DNA of 64,000 bases from Pseudomonas viciae (GTDB lineage: Bacteria; Pseudomonadota; Gammaproteobacteria; Pseudomonadales; Pseudomonadaceae), in the NCBI RefSeq assembly GCF_004786035.1, contig NZ_CP035088.1:6618833-6682832 (forward strand), read 5' to 3'. The translations under genes were made by a program, and so were the position numbers. Below are positions 46,426-61,520 of the stretch, piece after piece. The first letter of the stretch is position 1, and each line of letters opens with the position of its first letter. The notes below the pieces were generated by a model that was not told the origin of the DNA, did no database searches, and saw only the letters and a list, made by a program, of their open reading frames with translations.

Positions 46426-46513
46426 TGTGGGAGCGGGCCTGCTCGCGAAAGGGCGTGTCAGGCGATACTGCTTTACCTGATACACCGCTTTCGCGAGCAA
46501 GCCCGCTCCCACA
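46426..46513. repeat. REPIN 5
   Basis: Inverted pair with left arm TGTGGGAGCGGGCCTGCTCGC and right arm GCGAGCAAGCCCGCTCCCACA, 88 bases, in the gap between glmU and glmR. Confidence 0.9.
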
Positions 46514-46530
46514 GAGGTTCTGTGGATAAC

Positions 46531-47898
46531 TTAGCTTTTCTTGATTTTTACCGGGCGCTTCCAGCCATCGATATTGCGCTGACGCGCGCGCGCCACGGCC
46601 AGTTGGGACTTATCCACATCCTGATTGATGGTTGAACCCGCGGCCGTGTTTGAACCATCACCGATAGTCACGGGGGCTACCAGCGAGTTGTTGGAGCCGA
46701 TGAACACGTCTTCACCAATGGTCGTCCGGTACTTGTTGGCACCATCGTAATTGCAGGTGATAGTACCGGCGCCAATATTGGTGCGAGCGCCGATTTCGGC
46801 GTCACCCAGGTAGGTCAGGTGACCGGCCTTGGCGCCTTCGCCCATGTGGGCGTTCTTGAGCTCGACGAAGTTACCCACATGCGCGCGAGCTTCCAGCACG
46901 GTGCCGGGACGCAGGCGGGCAAACGGGCCAGCGTCGCTACCCTCACCCATGACCGCGCCTTCGAGATGACTGTTGGCCTTGATCACCACGCCTTTGCGCA
47001 AGGTGCTGTCCTTGACCACGCAGTTCGGGCCGATGACCACGTCGTCCTCAATGACGACGTTGCCTTCAAGGATAACGTTGATGTCGATGACCACGTCGCG
47101 GCCCACGCTGACTTCACCGCGCACGTCGAAACGGGCCGGGTCGCGCAGGGTCACGCCTTGCGCCATCAAGCGGCGGGCGGCACGCAATTGATAGTGACGC
47201 TCCAGCTCGGCCAGTTGCCGACGATCGTTGGCGCCCTGCACTTCCATGGCGTCCAACGGTTGCTCGGTGGCGACTACCAGTCCGTCATTGACGGCCATGG
47301 CAATCACATCCGTCAGGTAGTACTCGCCCTGGGCATTGTGGTTCGACAGGCGACTCATCCAATCCCCCAGGCATCCGCCCGGTACGGCAAGAATCCCGGT
47401 GTTGCACTCGGTAATAGCTCGTTGGGCTTCGTTGGCGTCTTTCTGCTCGACAATGGCCATTACCTGGCCGTCGGTGTTGCGTACGATGCGGCCGTAACCC
47501 GTGGGGTCGTCCAGTTTGACGGTCAACAGGCCCAACTGCTGTGGAGCAACGCGCTTGAGCAGGCGCTGCAAGGTTTCGACTTCGATCAACGGCACGTCGC
47601 CGTAGAGAATCAGCACCGTGTCGGCGGTAATGAATGGCACGGCCTGGGCCACGGCATGACCGGTCCCCAGTTGTTTATCCTGCAGGACGAAATTCAGATC
47701 ATCAGCCGCCAGGCGCTCACGAACCGCATCGGCACCGTGGCCAATCACCACGTGAATGCGCTGTGGATCAAGTTGTCGGGCGCTGTGGATAACATGGCCA
47801 AGCATGGAGTTGCCTGCCACCGGGTGCAAGACCTTGGGCAGCGCCGAACGCATGCGAGTGCCTTGACCGGCCGCGAGGATAACGATTTCGAGAGACAT
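46531..47898 (-). CDS. glmU: Bifunctional UDP-GlcNAc pyrophosphorylase / GlcN-1-P acetyltransferase GlmU
   Basis: Acetylates glucosamine-1-phosphate and then uridylates it to UDP-N-acetylglucosamine. 455 residues. The N-terminal uridyltransferase domain has [22 protein letters not shown] (residues 8-29) and ILYGDVPLI. The C-terminal left-handed beta-helix acetyltransferase contains [47 protein letters not shown] and ends in a basic tail. It stands downstream of atpC on the same strand, after a terminator. Confidence 0.97.
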   Translation of the reverse strand: MSLEIVILAAGQGTRMRSALPKVLHPVAGNSMLGHVIHSARQLDPQRIHVVIGHGADAVRERLAADDLNFVLQDKQLGTGHAVAQAVPFITADTVLILYGDVPLIEVETLQRLLKRVAPQQLGLLTVKLDDPTGYGRIVRNTDGQVMAIVEQKDANEAQRAITECNTGILAVPGGCLGDWMSRLSNHNAQGEYYLTDVIAMAVNDGLVVATEQPLDAMEVQGANDRRQLAELERHYQLRAARRLMAQGVTLRDPARFDVRGEVSVGRDVVIDINVILEGNVVIEDDVVIGPNCVVKDSTLRKGVVIKANSHLEGAVMGEGSDAGPFARLRPGTVLEARAHVGNFVELKNAHMGEGAKAGHLTYLGDAEIGARTNIGAGTITCNYDGANKYRTTIGEDVFIGSNNSLVAPVTIGDGSNTAAGSTINQDVDKSQLAVARARQRNIDGWKRPVKIKKS

Positions 47899-47959
47899 GA
47901 CTGGCTACCAATCCTGGGTGGTCAACGGCTGCGACCAGAAGATGAATGTCGGGAAAAGA

Positions 47960-47987
47960 AAAAAGGGTAGCCGAGGCTACCCTTTTT
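47960..47987 (-). terminator. atp operon terminator
   Basis: Perfect stem AAAAAGGGTAGCC / GGCTACCCTTTTT with a 2-base centre (GA), 26 bases after the atpC stop. A- and T-runs allow function on the minus strand. Confidence 0.93.
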
Positions 47988-48012
47988 AATCAACCGCACA
48001 GGAAGCAGACGC

Positions 48013-48438
48013 TTAGCCGCCGAACTTCTTGCGGATCTGCTGGACGGTGCGCAGCTGGGCTGCGGCCTCGGCCAGACGTGCAGCAGCAGAACCGTAATCG
48101 AACTCCGCGCCTCGCTCGTGCAGGGCCTTCTCGGCAGCCTTGACGGCTTCCTGAGCGGAGGCTTCGTCCAGGTCGGCAGCACGTTGCACAGTGTCGGCAA
48201 GGACCTTGACCATGTTCGGCTGAACCTCGAGGAAACCACCGGAGATGTAATACACCTCGGCTTCCCCGCCCTGCTTGATCAAGCGGATCGGACCTGGTTT
48301 CAGATTAGTGATCAGCGGTGCGTGACCCAGGGCGATACCAAGATCACCCAGCTCACCGTGCGCAATCACCATCTCGACCAGACCGGAGAAGATTTCCCCT
48401 TCCGCACTGACGATATCGCAATGGACTGTCATAGCCAT
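48013..48438 (-). CDS. atpC: ATP synthase epsilon subunit
   Basis: 141 residues; the central-stalk inhibitory subunit of F1. N-terminal beta-sandwich [42 protein letters not shown] and a C-terminal helical hairpin ([41 protein letters not shown]). Last gene of the operon, 45 bases after atpD. Confidence 0.97.
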   Translation of the reverse strand: MAMTVHCDIVSAEGEIFSGLVEMVIAHGELGDLGIALGHAPLITNLKPGPIRLIKQGGEAEVYYISGGFLEVQPNMVKVLADTVQRAADLDEASAQEAVKAAEKALHERGAEFDYGSAAARLAEAAAQLRTVQQIRKKFGG

Positions 48439-48483
48439 CTGATTGCCTCAACCTAAATTAGCGCCCGTTGCCGGGCGCCGGGA

Positions 48484-49887
<1,404 letters not shown>

Positions 49888-50748
49888 TTAAACCGCGGCA
49901 GCGCCGCCGACGATTTCCGAGATCTCTTGGGTGATCGCAGCCTGACGCGCCTTGTTGTAGATCAGCTGCAAATCGCTGATCAAATCACCGGCGTTGTCGG
50001 TAGCGTTCTTCATCGCGATCATCCGCGCTGCTTGTTCAGCTGCGTTGTTCTCGACCACCGCCTGGTACACCTGCGACTCCACGTAGCGGACCATCAAGCC
50101 GTCAAGCAGCTCCTTGGCATCCGGTTCATAGAGATAGTCCCAGTGGTGCTTGAGTTCCTGTTCCGGGGTCGCCACCAGTGGGATCAATTGCTCCACGGTT
50201 GGCTGTTGCGTCATGGTGTTGATGAACTTGTTGGATACCACGGACAGGCGGTCAATCCGGCCTTCCAGGTAAGCATCCAGCATCACCTTGACGCTGCCGA
50301 TCAAATCATTGATCGACGGCTCTTCACCCAGGTGGTTGATAGCGGCGACGACGTTACCGCCGAAGTTGCGGAAGAAAGCCGCACCCTTGCTACCAATCAC
50401 ACACAGATCGATCTCGACGCCTTGTTCGCGGTTTACAGCCATGTCCTTGACCAGGGCCTTGAACAGGTTGGTGTTCAAGCCACCACACAGACCACGGTCA
50501 CTGCTCACCACGACGTAACCGACGCGCTTGATAGCACGGTCGATCATGAACGGGTGGCGATATTCCGGGTTGGCGTTGGCCAGATGACCAATAACCTGGC
50601 GGATGCGCTCCGCATAAGGACGGCTAGCAGCCATGCGCATTTGTGCCTTGCGCATTTTGCTGACCGCCACTTTTTCCATGGCGCTGGTAATTTTTTGCGT
50701 GCTTTTGATGCTCGCAATCTTACTGCGAATCTCTTTTGCGCCTGCCAT
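49888..50748 (-). CDS. atpG: ATP synthase gamma subunit
   Basis: 286 residues; rotor shaft of F1. The N-terminal helix [36 protein letters not shown] and the C-terminal [44 protein letters not shown] form the coiled coil inside the alpha3beta3 ring. The middle domain includes [16 protein letters not shown]. Order and spacing are standard. Confidence 0.98.
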   Translation of the reverse strand: MAGAKEIRSKIASIKSTQKITSAMEKVAVSKMRKAQMRMAASRPYAERIRQVIGHLANANPEYRHPFMIDRAIKRVGYVVVSSDRGLCGGLNTNLFKALVKDMAVNREQGVEIDLCVIGSKGAAFFRNFGGNVVAAINHLGEEPSINDLIGSVKVMLDAYLEGRIDRLSVVSNKFINTMTQQPTVEQLIPLVATPEQELKHHWDYLYEPDAKELLDGLMVRYVESQVYQAVVENNAAEQAARMIAMKNATDNAGDLISDLQLIYNKARQAAITQEISEIVGGAAAV

Positions 50749-50798
50749 GTAACACCTATCAGGTTAGCAAGCGGGAGCCTTGCGACTCCCGCTGCGGC

Positions 50799-52343
<1,545 letters not shown>

Positions 52344-52364
52344 TGCTCTGCTGCCCCTTCAAAC

Positions 52365-52901
52365 TCAAGATTTCAATGCTTCGGCAAGTTTCGCGATTTT
52401 GCCGCGAATCGAGCCATCGATAACCAGGTCGCCGGCGCGGATTACAACGCCCCCTATCAGGGACTTGTCTTCCTCGACTTGCAGGCGCACTTCCCGGTTG
52501 AGTCGTGCACTGAGAACCTTGGCGAGTTTGTCTTGCTGTTCTTGGTTCAATGCGAAAGCACTGGTGACTTCCACGTCTACCGACTTCTCTTGCTCGGCCT
52601 TGTACAGGTCGAACAGGACGGCGATCTCCGGCAGAAGCAGGAGACGGTCGTTTTCGGCAACGACGTGAATGAAATTCTGTGCCTTGGCATCGAACTTGTC
52701 GCCGCACACGTCAATGAACGTGGCGGCCTTTTCTGCGCTCGTCAGTCGCGGGGCCTTGAGCACGCGCTGCATGGTGTCATCTTTCGACACCGCTGCTGCC
52801 AGGCCGAGCATGGCTGACCAATTGGCCAGTTGCTGGTGGGCCTGAGCGTGCTCGAAGGCCGCCTTAGCGTAAGGTCGGGCCAACGTGGTCAGTTCTGCCA
52901 T
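52365..52901 (-). CDS. atpH: ATP synthase delta subunit
   Basis: 178 residues; peripheral-stalk cap linking the alpha subunits to subunit b. The start [19 protein letters not shown] is typical, and the C-terminal [40 protein letters not shown] is the conserved OSCP/delta signature. Short gaps to atpF and atpA. Confidence 0.97.
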   Translation of the reverse strand: MAELTTLARPYAKAAFEHAQAHQQLANWSAMLGLAAAVSKDDTMQRVLKAPRLTSAEKAATFIDVCGDKFDAKAQNFIHVVAENDRLLLLPEIAVLFDLYKAEQEKSVDVEVTSAFALNQEQQDKLAKVLSARLNREVRLQVEEDKSLIGGVVIRAGDLVIDGSIRGKIAKLAEALKS

Positions 52902-52913
52902 GATCGCCCTCGC

Positions 52914-53384
52914 TTAGATTTCAGCAGCCAGTCGGTTAACCAGCTCTGCGTGCGCGTTTTGATCGATTGTGGCACCCAGGATCTTCGAAGCACCGCCAAC
53001 GGCCAGGCTACCCACTTGGGCACGCAGCGCGTCTTTGACACTGTTCAGTTCCTGTTCGATCTCGGCTTGAGCCTGGGCCTTCACACGGTCAGCTTCGACG
53101 CGAGCCTGTTCACGGGCTTCGTCGACAATCTGGGTACCGCGTTTCTTGGCTTGCTCGATGATTTCAGCTGCTTGAGCCTTCGCTTCGCGCAGTTGCTGAC
53201 CCACTTTCTCATGGGCCAACTCCAGGTCGCGAGCTGCACGGCTGGCAGCGTCCAGACCATCAGCGATCTTCTTTTGACGTTCGTGCAATGCCGCAATGAC
53301 CGGAGGCCATACGAACTTCATGCAGAACAATACAAAAATCAGGAACGCAACGGACTGGCCAATCAGGGTCGCATTAATGTTCAC
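52914..53384 (-). CDS. atpF: ATP synthase b subunit
   Basis: 156 residues, the usual b-subunit size. One membrane helix ([25 protein letters not shown]) is followed by a long Ala/Glu/Lys/Arg-rich coiled coil forming the peripheral stalk. The start [10 protein letters not shown] is standard. Confidence 0.97.
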   Translation of the reverse strand: MNINATLIGQSVAFLIFVLFCMKFVWPPVIAALHERQKKIADGLDAASRAARDLELAHEKVGQQLREAKAQAAEIIEQAKKRGTQIVDEAREQARVEADRVKAQAQAEIEQELNSVKDALRAQVGSLAVGGASKILGATIDQNAHAELVNRLAAEI

Positions 53385-53442
53385 GCCAACACCTCGCAGT
53401 TACGTTGTCCATCACACCAATCTACTCGAGACATCCGAGTAA

Positions 53443-53715
<273 letters not shown>

Positions 53716-53784
53716 TTACGTCGTATGGTTTAGGTTTTTTAGATTAAAGCGGTAAAACAAATCGTTTCATGCCCTGGTCGGGCC

Positions 53785-53806
53785 CCTTCCCGTTTGACCG
53801 GGAAGG
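53785..53806 (-). promoter_or_regulatory. Intercistronic hairpin upstream of atpE
   Basis: Stem CCTTCCCG / CGGGAAGG with a 6-base loop, in the 130-base atpB-atpE gap, without a clean T-run. It may stabilise the atpE message, whose product is needed in excess. This role is inference. Confidence 0.5.
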
Positions 53807-53830
53807 ACATCAGACTAGTCGAGACTGGCC

Positions 53831-55124
<1,294 letters not shown>

Positions 55125-55272
55125 CGCTTTTGCTCTCCAATAGTCGGCCGCCATAATTCAATAACTTGGCATAATTTGTGCCGACAAAATGCGCGCAGAG
55201 TATAGGGGCGGTTCTGCCCCTATTCAACTGCCAGGTAGTGATTTCCGACTGCGCGCTACAAGAGCAATTGTT

Positions 55273-56145
55273 TCAGCGAATGTGCGCAAGGACACCCTGC
55301 AGCTCATCGAGGGAGTTATAACCGATCACCAGTTGCCCCTTGCCCTTCTTTCCATGGCGGATCTGCACCGCAGAGCCCAGGCGCTCGGCCAGGCGCTGTT
55401 CCAGGCGAGCGATATCCGGATCGGTCTTGGGGGCTTCGACAGGGGCTGGTTTACCACTGAGCCACTGACGAACCAGTGCCTCGGTTTGGCGCACAGTCAG
55501 GCCCCGTGCGACAACATGTCGCGCCCCTTCAACTTGTTGATTTTCCGGCAAACCGAGCAACGCCCGGGCATGACCCATTTCCAGGTCGCCATGGGACAGC
55601 ATGGTCTTGATGACTTCCGGCAACGCAATCAGGCGCAACAGGTTGGCCACCGTCACGCGGGACTTGCCCACGGCCTCAGCGACCTGTTGCTGGGTCAGCT
55701 GGAACTCCTGCTGCAAACGTTGCAGCGCTACCGCTTCTTCAATCGGGTTGAGGTCTTCGCGCTGAATATTCTCGATCAGCGCCATGGCGATGGCGGTTTC
55801 ATCCGGCACATCGCGGACCATCGCCGGAATGGTTTCCTGGCCGGCCTGCTGGCTGGCGCGCCAACGGCGTTCGCCGGCGATGATCTCGAAGCGCCCGTTG
55901 GCGATCGGGCGAACCACGATCGGCTGCATCACGCCCTGGCTCTTGATCGACTGGGCCAGTTCTTCCAGGGCCTGAGGGTCCATGTCCCGGCGCGGCTGAT
56001 ATTTGCCGCGCTGGATCAGGTCCAGCGGCAGGTGTTGCAACTCGCGCTGGTCGACCTGTACGGCCTGCTCTTCCAGGGAGCTGACAGTGGGACCACTGAG
56101 CAGTGCATCCAGTCCACGTCCGAGACCTCGTTTCTTGACGGCCAT
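55273..56145 (-). CDS. parB: Chromosome partitioning protein ParB
   Basis: 290 residues; CTP-dependent DNA clamp that loads at parS sites. MAVKKRGLGRGLDALLSG is the ParA-interacting N-terminus. The CTP-binding domain has the GERRWRA and ENIQREDLNPIEEA motifs; the helix-turn-helix is TQQQVAEAVGKSRVTVANLLRL; a C-terminal dimerisation domain ends GYNSLDELQGVLAHI. It follows parA by 9 bases. Three matching parS-type sites exist at 14.3, 14.8 and 24.2 kb. Confidence 0.97.
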   Translation of the reverse strand: MAVKKRGLGRGLDALLSGPTVSSLEEQAVQVDQRELQHLPLDLIQRGKYQPRRDMDPQALEELAQSIKSQGVMQPIVVRPIANGRFEIIAGERRWRASQQAGQETIPAMVRDVPDETAIAMALIENIQREDLNPIEEAVALQRLQQEFQLTQQQVAEAVGKSRVTVANLLRLIALPEVIKTMLSHGDLEMGHARALLGLPENQQVEGARHVVARGLTVRQTEALVRQWLSGKPAPVEAPKTDPDIARLEQRLAERLGSAVQIRHGKKGKGQLVIGYNSLDELQGVLAHIR

Positions 56146-56154
56146 GGGGTTTCC

Positions 56155-56952
56155 TTAAGTTGGCTGGGCTGCAGCGGTGCGTGGGTTACGGCGCTGACGG
56201 CGAACCATCTCGCCCGCCAGGGCCAGGTAGGCCAGCGCACCACGGGATTGTTTGTCGTAGGCCAGGGCCGGCATGCCGTAGCTCGGCGCTTCGGCCAGGC
56301 GAATGTTACGCGGGATGACCGTGTCGTAGAGCTGCTCGCCGAAGTGTTCCTTGAGCTGGGCCGAGACATCGTTCATCAGGCTCAGGCGCGGGTCGTACAT
56401 GGTCCGCAGCAGGCCTTCGACTTTCAGTTCCGGGTTCAACAGCTCGGCGATGCGCTTGATGTTATCCACAAGGTCGCTCAACCCTTCGAGGGCGAAGTAC
56501 TCGCACTGCATGGGGATAATTACCCCATCGGCGGCCACCAGCGCGTTGAGGGTCAGCATCGACAGCGACGGCGGGCAGTCGATCAGGATGTAGTCGTAGT
56601 TCTCCCGGATCGGCGCCAGCGCACTGCGCAGACGGCTTTCCTTCATCTGCATTTCCAGCAGCACCACTTCGGCCGCCGTCAAATCACGGTTGGCCGGCAG
56701 CAGTTGATAACCGCCGTGTTCGGAGAAATGCATGGCCTGACCCAGATCGCATTCACCGATCAGTACGTCGTAGATGGAGTTTTCCAGGCCATGTTTATCC
56801 ACACCGCTACCCATGGTGGCGTTGCCCTGTGGATCGAGATCGATCAACAGCACCCGGCGCTTGGTCGCGACCAGGGATGCTGCGAGGTTGATACAGGTGG
56901 TGGTCTTGCCCACACCACCCTTTTGGTTCGCTATCGCGAATACCTTAGCCAT
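56155..56952 (-). CDS. parA: Chromosome partitioning ATPase ParA
   Basis: 265-residue deviant Walker ATPase (Soj/ParA). Deviant Walker A KGGVGKTT is at the N-terminus (MAKVFAIANQKGGVGKTT), then LLIDLDPQGNATMGSG and YDYILIDCPPSLSMLTLNAL. It forms gradients on the nucleoid that pull ParB-parS complexes. The ATG at 56952 is the family start. It is followed closely by parB and preceded by rsmG. Confidence 0.97.
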   Translation of the reverse strand: MAKVFAIANQKGGVGKTTTCINLAASLVATKRRVLLIDLDPQGNATMGSGVDKHGLENSIYDVLIGECDLGQAMHFSEHGGYQLLPANRDLTAAEVVLLEMQMKESRLRSALAPIRENYDYILIDCPPSLSMLTLNALVAADGVIIPMQCEYFALEGLSDLVDNIKRIAELLNPELKVEGLLRTMYDPRLSLMNDVSAQLKEHFGEQLYDTVIPRNIRLAEAPSYGMPALAYDKQSRGALAYLALAGEMVRRQRRNPRTAAAQPT

Positions 56953-56970
56953 TCTTGCTTGTGTTCCCAA

Positions 56971-57615
56971 TCATGCCGTGCGGCGCAGTATCAGCAGATG
57001 GCGTTGGCCTTGGCAACCGGGTACGGCCAGGGCGTGTTCGCTATCGAGGTGGAAGTCTGCCGGCAATGCTACCAGCTCATCGGCCGGATGAACGCCCTTC
57101 ATTGCCAGCCAGCGCGTATCGGCATCGCCGAGGTGGCGAGTCCAGTTGCTGAAGTTCTCCATGCTGCTGAACGCCCGGGAGATGATCCCGTTGAACGGCT
57201 GTGCAGGCTGGAACGCTTCGACGCGGCTGTGGATAACTTGCAGGTTATCCAGTTTGAGTTCGAGTTTGACCTGGGTCAGAAATCGGGTTTTCTTGCCGTT
57301 GCTGTCCAGGCAGGTCACTTGCGAGCCGGGAAACAGGATCGCCAGCGGGATTCCTGGCATGCCACCGCCACTGCCGACATCGAGCCAGCGACCGTCTTCG
57401 ATGAAAGACATGACGCTGAGGCTGTCGAGTAGATGCCGGGAGACCATTTCGTCCGGATCACGCACTGCGGTCAGGTTGTAGGCCTTGTTCCATTTGATCA
57501 ACAGGGCCAGATAACCCAGCAATTGCGCGTGCTGGGCTTCGGTCAGGTTGACACCGAGCTGACGGGCACCTGTGGATAACTCTTCAGCATGTTGCGAGGT
57601 GACCATCGAACTCAA
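56971..57615 (-). CDS. rsmG: 16S rRNA (guanine-527-N7) methyltransferase RsmG
   Basis: 214 residues. SAM-binding [19 protein letters not shown], the [21 protein letters not shown] block, and FNGIISRAF are family marks. The TTG at 57615 is preferred: TTGGAG lies 8 bases upstream and the start overlaps the mnmG stop. An in-frame ATG at 57606 is the alternative. It methylates G527 of 16S rRNA in the 530 loop. Confidence 0.95.
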   Translation of the reverse strand: MSSMVTSQHAEELSTGARQLGVNLTEAQHAQLLGYLALLIKWNKAYNLTAVRDPDEMVSRHLLDSLSVMSFIEDGRWLDVGSGGGMPGIPLAILFPGSQVTCLDSNGKKTRFLTQVKLELKLDNLQVIHSRVEAFQPAQPFNGIISRAFSSMENFSNWTRHLGDADTRWLAMKGVHPADELVALPADFHLDSEHALAVPGCQGQRHLLILRRTA

Positions 57616-59507
57616 GCGCTTTGCTCCAACTGGCGGCCCGCGCCGCGTTTTTTCAAATGAATCATCAACAGGGAAATCGCCGCCGGGGTCACACCGGGGA
57701 TGCGCGAAGCCTGGCCCAGGGTCTCGGGACGAGTCGCGCCGAGCTTGCTCTGGATCTCTTTCGACAACCCGGAAATGCCCGTGTAATCGATATCCACAGG
57801 CAGTTTCGTATCTTCACTGGCGCGCAACCGGGCGATTTCATCCTGCTGACGGTCGATGTAGCCGGCGTATTTGGTCTTGATCTCGACCTGTTCGGCCACC
57901 TGCGGATCTTCTGCGCCCTGACCGGTCACTTCCACCAGCCCGGCATAATCGATTTCCGGGCGGCTCAACAAGTTGAGCAGGTTGTATTCGTGGGTCAGCG
58001 GTGTACCGAATTTGGTCGCAATGGCATCGCCCTGCTCGGTACCTGGACGAACCCAAGTGCTTTTCAGGCGCTGCTCTTCCAGCTCGATACTCTCGCGTTT
58101 CTTGCAGAACGCGGCCCAGCGCACGTCATCCACCAACCCCAGCTCACGACCTTTTTCGGTCAGGCGCAGGTCGGCGTTGTCTTCGCGAAGGATCAGGCGA
58201 TATTCCGCCCGGGAGGTGAACATCCGGTACGGTTCCTGTGTACCCAAGGTAATCAGGTCATCCACAAGCACGCCGATGTACGCCTCATCGCGCCGCGGGC
58301 ACCAGCTGTCTTTGCCCTGGGCACGCAGCGCAGCGTTGGCCCCAGCCAACAGCCCTTGGGCGCCGGCCTCTTCGTAACCGGTGGTGCCGTTGATTTGTCC
58401 GGCAAAGAACAGGCCGCCAATGACTTTGGTTTCCAGGCTGTACTTCAGGTCACGCGGGTCGAAGTAATCGTATTCGATGGCGTAACCCGGGCGAACGATG
58501 TGGGCGTTTTCCATGCCGCGAATCGATTGGACGATCTGCAGTTGCACATCGAACGGCAACGAGGTGGAGATCCCGTTCGGGTACAGCTCATGAGTCGTCA
58601 GGCCTTCGGGTTCGATGAAGACCTGATGGCTTTCCTTGTCGGCAAAACGATGGATCTTGTCTTCGATCGAAGGGCAATAACGCGGACCAATACCTTCGAT
58701 CACGCCGGAATACATTGGCGAGCGATCCAGATTGGCGGCAATGATTTCATGGGTACGAGCATTGGTGTGGGTGATCCAGCAGCTCACCTGTTTCGGATGC
58801 TGCGCTTTGGAGCCCATGAACGACATCACCGGAATCGGCGTATCGCCCGGTTGTTCGCTCATCACCGAAAAATCCACAGACCGGCCATCAATGCGTGGTG
58901 GCGTGCCGGTTTTCAGGCGACCAACGCGCAACGGCAATTCACGCAGGCGCTGGGCCAAGGCGATCGACGGAGGATCGCCGGCGCGGCCGCCGGAATAGTT
59001 CTGCATACCGATGTGGATAAGTCCGCCGAGGAAGGTCCCGGTGGTCAACACCACGGAATCGGCGAAGAAACGCAGGCCCATCTGTGTGACGACACCGCGT
59101 ACCTGGTCCTGCTCGACGATCAGATCATCGGCCGCTTGTTGAAATATCCACAGGTTCGGCTGATTTTCCAGGATTTCGCGGACAGCGGCTTTGTACAAGA
59201 CCCGGTCGGCCTGGGCGCGAGTAGCGCGTACCGCCGGGCCTTTGCGGCTGTTCAATACACGAAACTGGATACCACCTTTATCGGTGGCAATAGCCATCGC
59301 GCCGCCGAGGGCATCGATTTCCTTGACCAGATGGCTTTTGCCGATCCCACCAATGGCGGGGTTGCAGCTCATGGCACCGAGGGTTTCCACGTTATGCGTC
59401 AGCAACAGGGTTTTTGCTCCCATGCGCGCTGATGCAAGTGCTGCCTCGGTACCGGCATGACCGCCGCCGATGACGATCACTTCAAAACGGGAAGGGAAAT
59501 CCACCAC
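57612..59507 (-). CDS. mnmG: tRNA uridine-34 5-carboxymethylaminomethyl modification enzyme MnmG
   Basis: 631-residue FAD protein (GidA) that works with MnmE to build cmnm5U34 in tRNAs. FAD site [19 protein letters not shown] is at 12-30; [30 protein letters not shown] and [13 protein letters not shown] follow; the C-terminal helical domain binds MnmE. It is the first gene after the DnaA-box gap and overlaps rsmG by 4 bases. Confidence 0.97.
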   Translation of the reverse strand: MVDFPSRFEVIVIGGGHAGTEAALASARMGAKTLLLTHNVETLGAMSCNPAIGGIGKSHLVKEIDALGGAMAIATDKGGIQFRVLNSRKGPAVRATRAQADRVLYKAAVREILENQPNLWIFQQAADDLIVEQDQVRGVVTQMGLRFFADSVVLTTGTFLGGLIHIGMQNYSGGRAGDPPSIALAQRLRELPLRVGRLKTGTPPRIDGRSVDFSVMSEQPGDTPIPVMSFMGSKAQHPKQVSCWITHTNARTHEIIAANLDRSPMYSGVIEGIGPRYCPSIEDKIHRFADKESHQVFIEPEGLTTHELYPNGISTSLPFDVQLQIVQSIRGMENAHIVRPGYAIEYDYFDPRDLKYSLETKVIGGLFFAGQINGTTGYEEAGAQGLLAGANAALRAQGKDSWCPRRDEAYIGVLVDDLITLGTQEPYRMFTSRAEYRLILREDNADLRLTEKGRELGLVDDVRWAAFCKKRESIELEEQRLKSTWVRPGTEQGDAIATKFGTPLTHEYNLLNLLSRPEIDYAGLVEVTGQGAEDPQVAEQVEIKTKYAGYIDRQQDEIARLRASEDTKLPVDIDYTGISGLSKEIQSKLGATRPETLGQASRIPGVTPAAISLLMIHLKKRGAGRQLEQSA

Positions 59508-60070
59508 GCACCTCGTGCCTGCTTAATTCAGGTAATTCGGAAAATAGGTTTTGAGCCTGGCCAGAGCGTTTTTCGAGCCAGGTCGGCAAGTATAGGGACT
59601 TCCCGTTTCCTAAAGAACCCTTTGCACAAAATTTAACCAGCTGTGGAAAACTCGCGGTTAAAGAAATTAAAAAGAAAGAAATTTATAAAACCTTTGTTTT
59701 TATGTTTATTCTTACTGGGCATCATATCTGTGGATAAAACGCTACAGACCTTTGTTTTCAATATGTACAGAGATTCAAAACCCTGTGGTCATGTGGCAAT
59801 GAGGGGCTTGGATAACCGGTGTAAGCCTGTGGATGAATGGGATGGTTATCCACAGAGGCGGTTATCTTCAGTTTTGAAGGGGGTTTATCAACCGAGCTTA
59901 ACGGCGGTTATTCACAGGGCTTAATCCACAGCGAAGCATCATCCCTGGAGCAATCTCTGCTCCACGGACAAGCCGCCATGAAGGGCAATCGATTCAAAAA
60001 GCGAAGAGGAAACCGGGTTTGCCTTGGTCTCGATACGCTTTCGAGGGCAAACCCGGTTGTGGAGGTGGGG
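59508..60070. other. Origin-like gap: DnaA-box cluster and AT-rich tract between mnmE and mnmG
   Basis: 563 bases without a gene. It holds exact or consensus DnaA boxes at 59642-59650 (TGTGGAAAA), 59729-59737 (TGTGGATAA), 59846-59854 (TTATCCACA) and 59908-59916 (TTATTCACA), and one-mismatch boxes at 59620, 59828 and 59922. A strongly AT-rich tract lies at about 59655-59720, rich in AAAGAAA and TTTATTTT-like runs. This layout resembles E. coli oriC, which also sits beside gidA/mnmG. In Pseudomonas the proven origin region is by dnaA-rpmH, so this may be a secondary or ancestral DnaA-binding locus. Confidence 0.75.
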
Positions 60071-61441
60071 TTATTTACCGATACAGAAGCTGGAAAAAAT
60101 CCGCCCCAGCAGGTCATCCGAGCTGAACGCGCCGGTGATTTCCCCCAGGGAGTGTTGCGCCTGGCGCAGATCTTCGGCCAGCAGCTCACCAGCACCCGCC
60201 AGGGTCAGTTGTGCGCGACCGTGCTCCAGCGCCGCGCTGGCGTGGCGCAAGGCCTCAAGGTGCCGACGGCGGGCACTGAAGCTGCTTTCCGAGGTTTGCT
60301 CATAGCCCATGCAGGCCTTGAGGTGTTCGCGCAGCAGTTCCAGGCCTTCGCCTGCGGACTTCGCGCTCAGGCTGATAGTCACATGGCCATCACCGCTGAC
60401 CTCAAGGACAATCGCTTCCCCGGTCAGGTCAGCCTTGTTGCGGATCAAAGTGACTTTCGCCGGATCCGGGCGTATTTCAAGGAATTCAGGCCACAAGGCA
60501 AAGGGGTCGTCTGCTTCCGGTGCAGTGGCATCTACCACCAGCAATACCCGGTCTGCTTCCCCAATAGCCTTCAGCGCCCGTTCAACACCAATTTTTTCCA
60601 CCTGGTCATCGGTGTCGCGCAGACCTGCCGTGTCCACCACGTGTAACGGCATGCCATCGATGTGGATATGTTCGCGCAGGATATCTCGCGTGGTGCCGGC
60701 GATCTCCGTGACAATGGCAGCCTCGCGGCCTGCCAGGGCATTCAGGAGACTGGATTTGCCGGCATTCGGCCGCCCAGCAATCACCACGGTCATGCCATCG
60801 CGCAACAGCGCTCCCTGCCCGGCTTCGCGAAGCACTGTGGATAACTCATCGCGTACCTTGTCGAGCATGCTCAGCACATGGCCGTCCGCCAGGAAGTCGA
60901 TTTCCTCTTCAGGGAAGTCGATCGCTGCCTCAACGTAGATTCGTAGGCCAATCAATTGTTCGGTGAGGTTATGCACACGCTGTGAAAATGCCCCCTGCAA
61001 GGAACGCAGTGCGTTTCGTGCCGCCTGTGCAGAACTCGCTTCGATCAAGTCGGCAATGGCTTCTGCCTGTGCCAGATCGAGCTTGTCGTTGAGGAAAGCG
61101 CGTTCACTGAACTCGCCCGGCCGGGCCAGGCGACAACCCAGTTCCAGGCAACGCTTGAGTAGCATGTCCAGCACGATGGGGCCGCCGTGGCCCTGCAGTT
61201 CCAAGACATCTTCGCCGGTAAACGAATTCGGTCCGGGGAAGTACAAGGCCAGGCCTTCGTCGAGGACCTGCTGATCATCACTGAAAAACGGGCCGTAATG
61301 AGCAAACCGCGGCTTGAGTTCACGACCGCTGATAGCCTTGGCCGCGACACTGGCCAACGGCCCGGAAATACGGACGATGCCGACACCGCCACGACCTTGG
61401 GCAGTGGCAACGGCGGCAATGGTTTCACGCGGTGCGCTCAT
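60071..61441 (-). CDS. mnmE: tRNA modification GTPase MnmE
   Basis: 456 residues (TrmE). N-terminal formyl-THF-binding domain ([23 protein letters not shown]), central helical domain, G domain with [15 protein letters not shown] and NKADLTGE, and the invariant C-terminal CIGK. Partner of MnmG in wobble-uridine modification. The ATG at 61441 is the family start ([11 protein letters not shown]). Downstream lies the DnaA-box gap. Confidence 0.97.
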   Translation of the reverse strand: MSAPRETIAAVATAQGRGGVGIVRISGPLASVAAKAISGRELKPRFAHYGPFFSDDQQVLDEGLALYFPGPNSFTGEDVLELQGHGGPIVLDMLLKRCLELGCRLARPGEFSERAFLNDKLDLAQAEAIADLIEASSAQAARNALRSLQGAFSQRVHNLTEQLIGLRIYVEAAIDFPEEEIDFLADGHVLSMLDKVRDELSTVLREAGQGALLRDGMTVVIAGRPNAGKSSLLNALAGREAAIVTEIAGTTRDILREHIHIDGMPLHVVDTAGLRDTDDQVEKIGVERALKAIGEADRVLLVVDATAPEADDPFALWPEFLEIRPDPAKVTLIRNKADLTGEAIVLEVSGDGHVTISLSAKSAGEGLELLREHLKACMGYEQTSESSFSARRRHLEALRHASAALEHGRAQLTLAGAGELLAEDLRQAQHSLGEITGAFSSDDLLGRIFSSFCIGK

Positions 61442-61472
61442 AAACCGGTATCCAGACAAAAGTGGCAGATAG

Positions 61473-61499
61473 CAAAACGCCCCACTAGGGGGCGTTTTG
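61473..61499 (-). terminator. Terminator of the rpmH-rnpA-yidD-yidC transcript
   Basis: Stem ACGCCCC / GGGGCGT with a CTAGT loop on the minus strand followed by TTTTGCT, 22 bases after the yidC stop. An exact DnaA box TTATCCACA lies beside it at 61505-61513. Confidence 0.88.
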
Positions 61500-61520
61500 T
61501 GTGGTTATCCACAGAGCAAG

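Noticed and set aside
55189..57432. Very long plus-strand open frame opposite parB, parA and rsmG
   Set aside because: Three well-supported genes occupy the minus strand; the antisense product has no recognisable domain.
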